Positions 6,594 to 7,749 of a stretch of 7,749 nucleotides of DNA are shown here, in pieces. Position 1 is the stretch's first letter. Each line of letters starts with the position of its first letter. The notes below the pieces were generated by a model. It made no database searches. It saw only the letters and a list, made by a program, of their open reading frames with translations, and had not been told where the DNA came from. The position numbers were made by a program, and so were the translations under genes. The stretch covers positions 1 through 7,749 of the forward strand of contig JAPLNJ010000617.1 of the NCBI GenBank assembly GCA_026692885.1, given 5' to 3'. The DNA is from Planctomycetota bacterium (GTDB taxonomy: Bacteria; Planctomycetota; Planctomycetia; Pirellulales; Pirellulaceae).

Positions 6594-6854
6594 ATGCATA
6601 CAGTCGAATTACTGGAACAAGCGTTGCTGGTTGCAGAGCAATTAGGTTACCACGTCCGCCACGAATGGCTGGGTGGCAGCGGTGGTGGCGCCTGCGAGTT
6701 TGCTGGCAAGAAATGGCTCTTCGTCGATCTGGCGTGGAATGCCGTCGAGCAACTGGATCAAGTCAGTAAAGCCCTGCTGGCAGATCCGGCGATCTACTCG
6801 CTGGAGCTGTCCCCGGCGATGAAGAAGTTGCTCGGCATTCGCAGGACGGCGTAG
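6594..6854 (+). CDS. Small conserved protein of unknown function (86 aa)
   Basis: An 86-residue soluble protein starting MHTVELLEQALLVAEQLGY. It has an amphipathic N-terminal helix (about 3-18), a glycine stretch WLGGSGGGACEFAGKK (25-40), a beta-like segment WLFVDLAW (41-48), then a helix AVEQLDQVSKALL (50-62) and a short C-terminal helix SPAMKKLLGI. There is no signal peptide or membrane segment. From memory it resembles a short conserved hypothetical protein found across planctomycetes, but I cannot name a domain. The ATG at 6594 has only a weak ribosome-binding site. An overlapping frame starting at 6566 lacks this pattern. The good promoter upstream and the ordered secondary-structure pattern argue that it is a real, independently transcribed gene. 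It is divergent from the kinase and convergent with the hydrolase fragment. The function is unknown. Confidence 0.75.
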   Translation: MHTVELLEQALLVAEQLGYHVRHEWLGGSGGGACEFAGKKWLFVDLAWNAVEQLDQVSKALLADPAIYSLELSPAMKKLLGIRRTA

Positions 6855-6867
6855 GGTTCCGTCGCGT

Positions 6868-6885
6868 CGCCACTCGAAAGTGGTG
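6868..6885 (+). terminator. Weak hairpin after the 86-residue gene
   Basis: CGCCACT and AGTGGTG form a 7-bp stem (one G-U pair) around a CGAA loop, 13 nt after the stop codon at 6854. No T-run follows, so it is not a classic intrinsic terminator. It may protect the mRNA end or be chance. Confidence 0.3.
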
Positions 6886-6930
6886 TTCCTGGTGGGCCGT
6901 GGTCGCTGTGCTAAACGTGATTGCGTCGCC

Positions 6931-6956
6931 GGACAGTGCCACAGAACGGGGACGGT
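6931..6956. repeat. Possible relic of a dispersed REP-like repeat
   Basis: The intergenic stretch contains ggacagtgccacagaacg followed by gggacgg. From memory this resembles short dispersed repeats in planctomycete and other genomes, sometimes associated with REP-type transposases. Only one copy is in the window, so it cannot be confirmed here. Confidence 0.2.
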
Positions 6957-6996
6957 TTGCGCTGGCCCAGCAACCCATGCGCTCCTTTGGCCCACC

Positions 6997-7515
6997 CTAC
7001 TTGGCTAGTAATCCTCGCGCCAGCATCCAATCCTCGCAGAGTTGCGGCCAATTCGCCGTCCCCGGCGTCTGCTTGGCTAAGCCCAGCCCGTGCTGGCCCT
7101 TTTCGAAGATGTGCAATTCGGCGGGCACTTTGGCCCGCTTGCACGCCAGGTAGAAAGTTATGCTGTTCTCCACCGGTACTCCGGTGTCTTCGCCGGTGTG
7201 CCAGAGGAAAACGGGCGGCGTTTCTGGAGTGACCTGCTTCTCGTTGGAGAACTGCTTCACCAACTCCGGATCGGGATCCTGCCCCAGCAGATTGCGTTGT
7301 GACCCCTGGTGGGTGAACGGCTCGCCCAAGGCGATCACGGCGTAGCACAACACGGCAAAGTCCGGCCGGCAACTGACGCGTTCCACCGGATCTTCTGCGG
7401 TGACGTTTCCTTGGTCGAAATGTGTGGCCGCGGTCGAAGCCAAATGGCCGCCGGCCGAGAACCCCAAGAACCGGACAGCAACTGGCGACTCTTGAACGAG
7501 CGACTCATGGTGCAC
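6997..7515 (-). pseudogene. 5'-truncated alpha/beta hydrolase (acetyl-xylan esterase-like)
   Basis: The C-terminal part of an esterase-like alpha/beta hydrolase of the kind often annotated as xylanase or acetylxylan esterase (BD-FAE type). From GTG 7515 it reads 172 residues. Nucleophile Ser20 is in GFSAGGHLAS, probable acid Asp110 in HTGEDTGVPVENS, and His142 in GQHGLGLA, so the triad is intact. Also typical are RVSCRPDFAVLCY and WPQLCEDWM. Full-length relatives are, from general knowledge, about 280-300 residues with a signal peptide and an HGGG-type oxyanion motif near the N-terminus. All of that is missing, and homology seems to begin only about 10 residues before the nucleophile motif. 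The first residues, MHHESLVQES, look foreign. Upstream sequence holds no continuation in any minus-strand frame that I recognise. Without the oxyanion loop and the first strands an active enzyme is unlikely, so I call it a gene remnant. A frameshift plus strong divergence upstream is the alternative. Confidence 0.7.
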
Positions 7516-7520
7516 TCCTT
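7515..7520 (-). promoter_or_regulatory. Strong ribosome-binding site pointing at an out-of-frame ATG
   Basis: The minus strand reads AAGGAG here, 6 nt before an ATG at 7508. That ATG opens MSRSFKSRQLL, which is in a different frame from the hydrolase remnant and runs to 7335 through its coding sequence without family resemblance. This looks like the start signal of another gene joined to the hydrolase fragment. Confidence 0.45.
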
Positions 7521-7699
7521 GTCGGCGAGAGATCTGGAAGACCGGTAGCTGAGTATTTCGACTGTCTTAGTTTCGCAAACGACCCCGTCCAACGCCTGGA
7601 CTGTGAGAGAAGTCTTGTAAGCGAGATCGCGACCGAGGCCTTGATCGTAAGGTTGCGCACTGCTGTCCGTGCTGGCCACGGTCCGGGTGGCTGGCGGCT
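7521..7699. other. Non-coding stretch upstream of the hydrolase remnant
   Basis: No gene is recognised on either strand here. The short frames that cross it have no domain-like pattern. The segment near 7663-7699 (cacggtccgggtggctggcg and surroundings) has the look of a dispersed non-coding repeat leading into the palindrome at the edge, but only one copy is visible. Confidence 0.4.
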
Positions 7700-7749
7700 G
7701 AGCCTAAGCGAAGCCCCAGTCCACTGTTGCTGGGGCTTCGCCTAGGCTC
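7700..7749. repeat. 19-bp inverted repeat with 12-nt loop at the window edge
   Basis: The left arm at 7700-7718 is gagcctaagcgaagcccca. The right arm at 7731-7749 is its reverse complement with one mismatch. The loop is 12 nt. The stem core is GC-rich (AAGCCCCA/TGGGGCTT). No T-run is visible because the window ends at the arm, so it could be a terminator for a gene on either side, a REP/MITE-type palindrome, or one end of an element that continues to the right. Confidence 0.75.

Noticed and set aside
7335..7508. Short minus-strand gene starting at ATG 7508 (MSRSFKSRQLL...)
   Set aside because: Despite a strong ribosome-binding site, the 57 codons run in the wrong frame over hydrolase-coding sequence and show no protein-like pattern. 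I treat it as a junction artefact and keep it only as a finding.

Overview
The window looks like chromosomal DNA of a planctomycete, probably a Pirellulales-type lineage with roughly 60% GC. This is inferred from gene content recognised by eye and not from any search. The pointers are a large secreted protein combining SdrD/Cna-B-like domains with FG-GAP-like repeats, a small conserved 86-residue protein of a type I associate with planctomycetes, and an esterase-like alpha/beta hydrolase fragment. No tRNA, rRNA, CRISPR array, intact insertion sequence or phage gene was seen.

Layout. (1) Positions 1-2681, plus strand: the 3' part of a very large surface protein. It has four visible SdrD-B-like domains, a proline-rich linker, then a string of calcium-loop/FG-GAP-like repeats. 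(2) Positions 2668-3504, minus strand: a complete ParA-family ATPase whose 3' end overlaps the surface-protein gene by 14 nt. (3) Positions 3730-4557 and 4563-5552, plus strand: nagB (glucosamine-6-phosphate deaminase) and a GlpG-type rhomboid protease, 5 nt apart and probably co-transcribed, divergent from parA. (4) Positions 5507-6358, minus strand: a soluble NtrB-like histidine kinase whose 3' end overlaps the rhomboid gene by 46 nt. (5) Positions 6594-6854, plus strand: the small conserved protein, behind a good sigma70-like promoter. (6) Positions 6997-7515, minus strand: a 5'-truncated alpha/beta hydrolase (esterase family) with an intact catalytic triad but no N-terminal third or so. 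Beyond it lies non-coding sequence ending in a near-perfect 19-bp inverted repeat at the window edge.

How the genes relate. Most are ordinary housekeeping or regulatory genes, and no multi-gene system is evident. NagB would feed amino-sugar carbon into glycolysis. The rhomboid would cleave membrane proteins. ParA has no ParB partner here, and the kinase has no response regulator here. The least explained parts are the right end (truncated hydrolase, misplaced ribosome-binding site, palindrome), the small conserved gene, and the two tail-to-tail coding overlaps. I do not see convincing evidence for an undescribed system.
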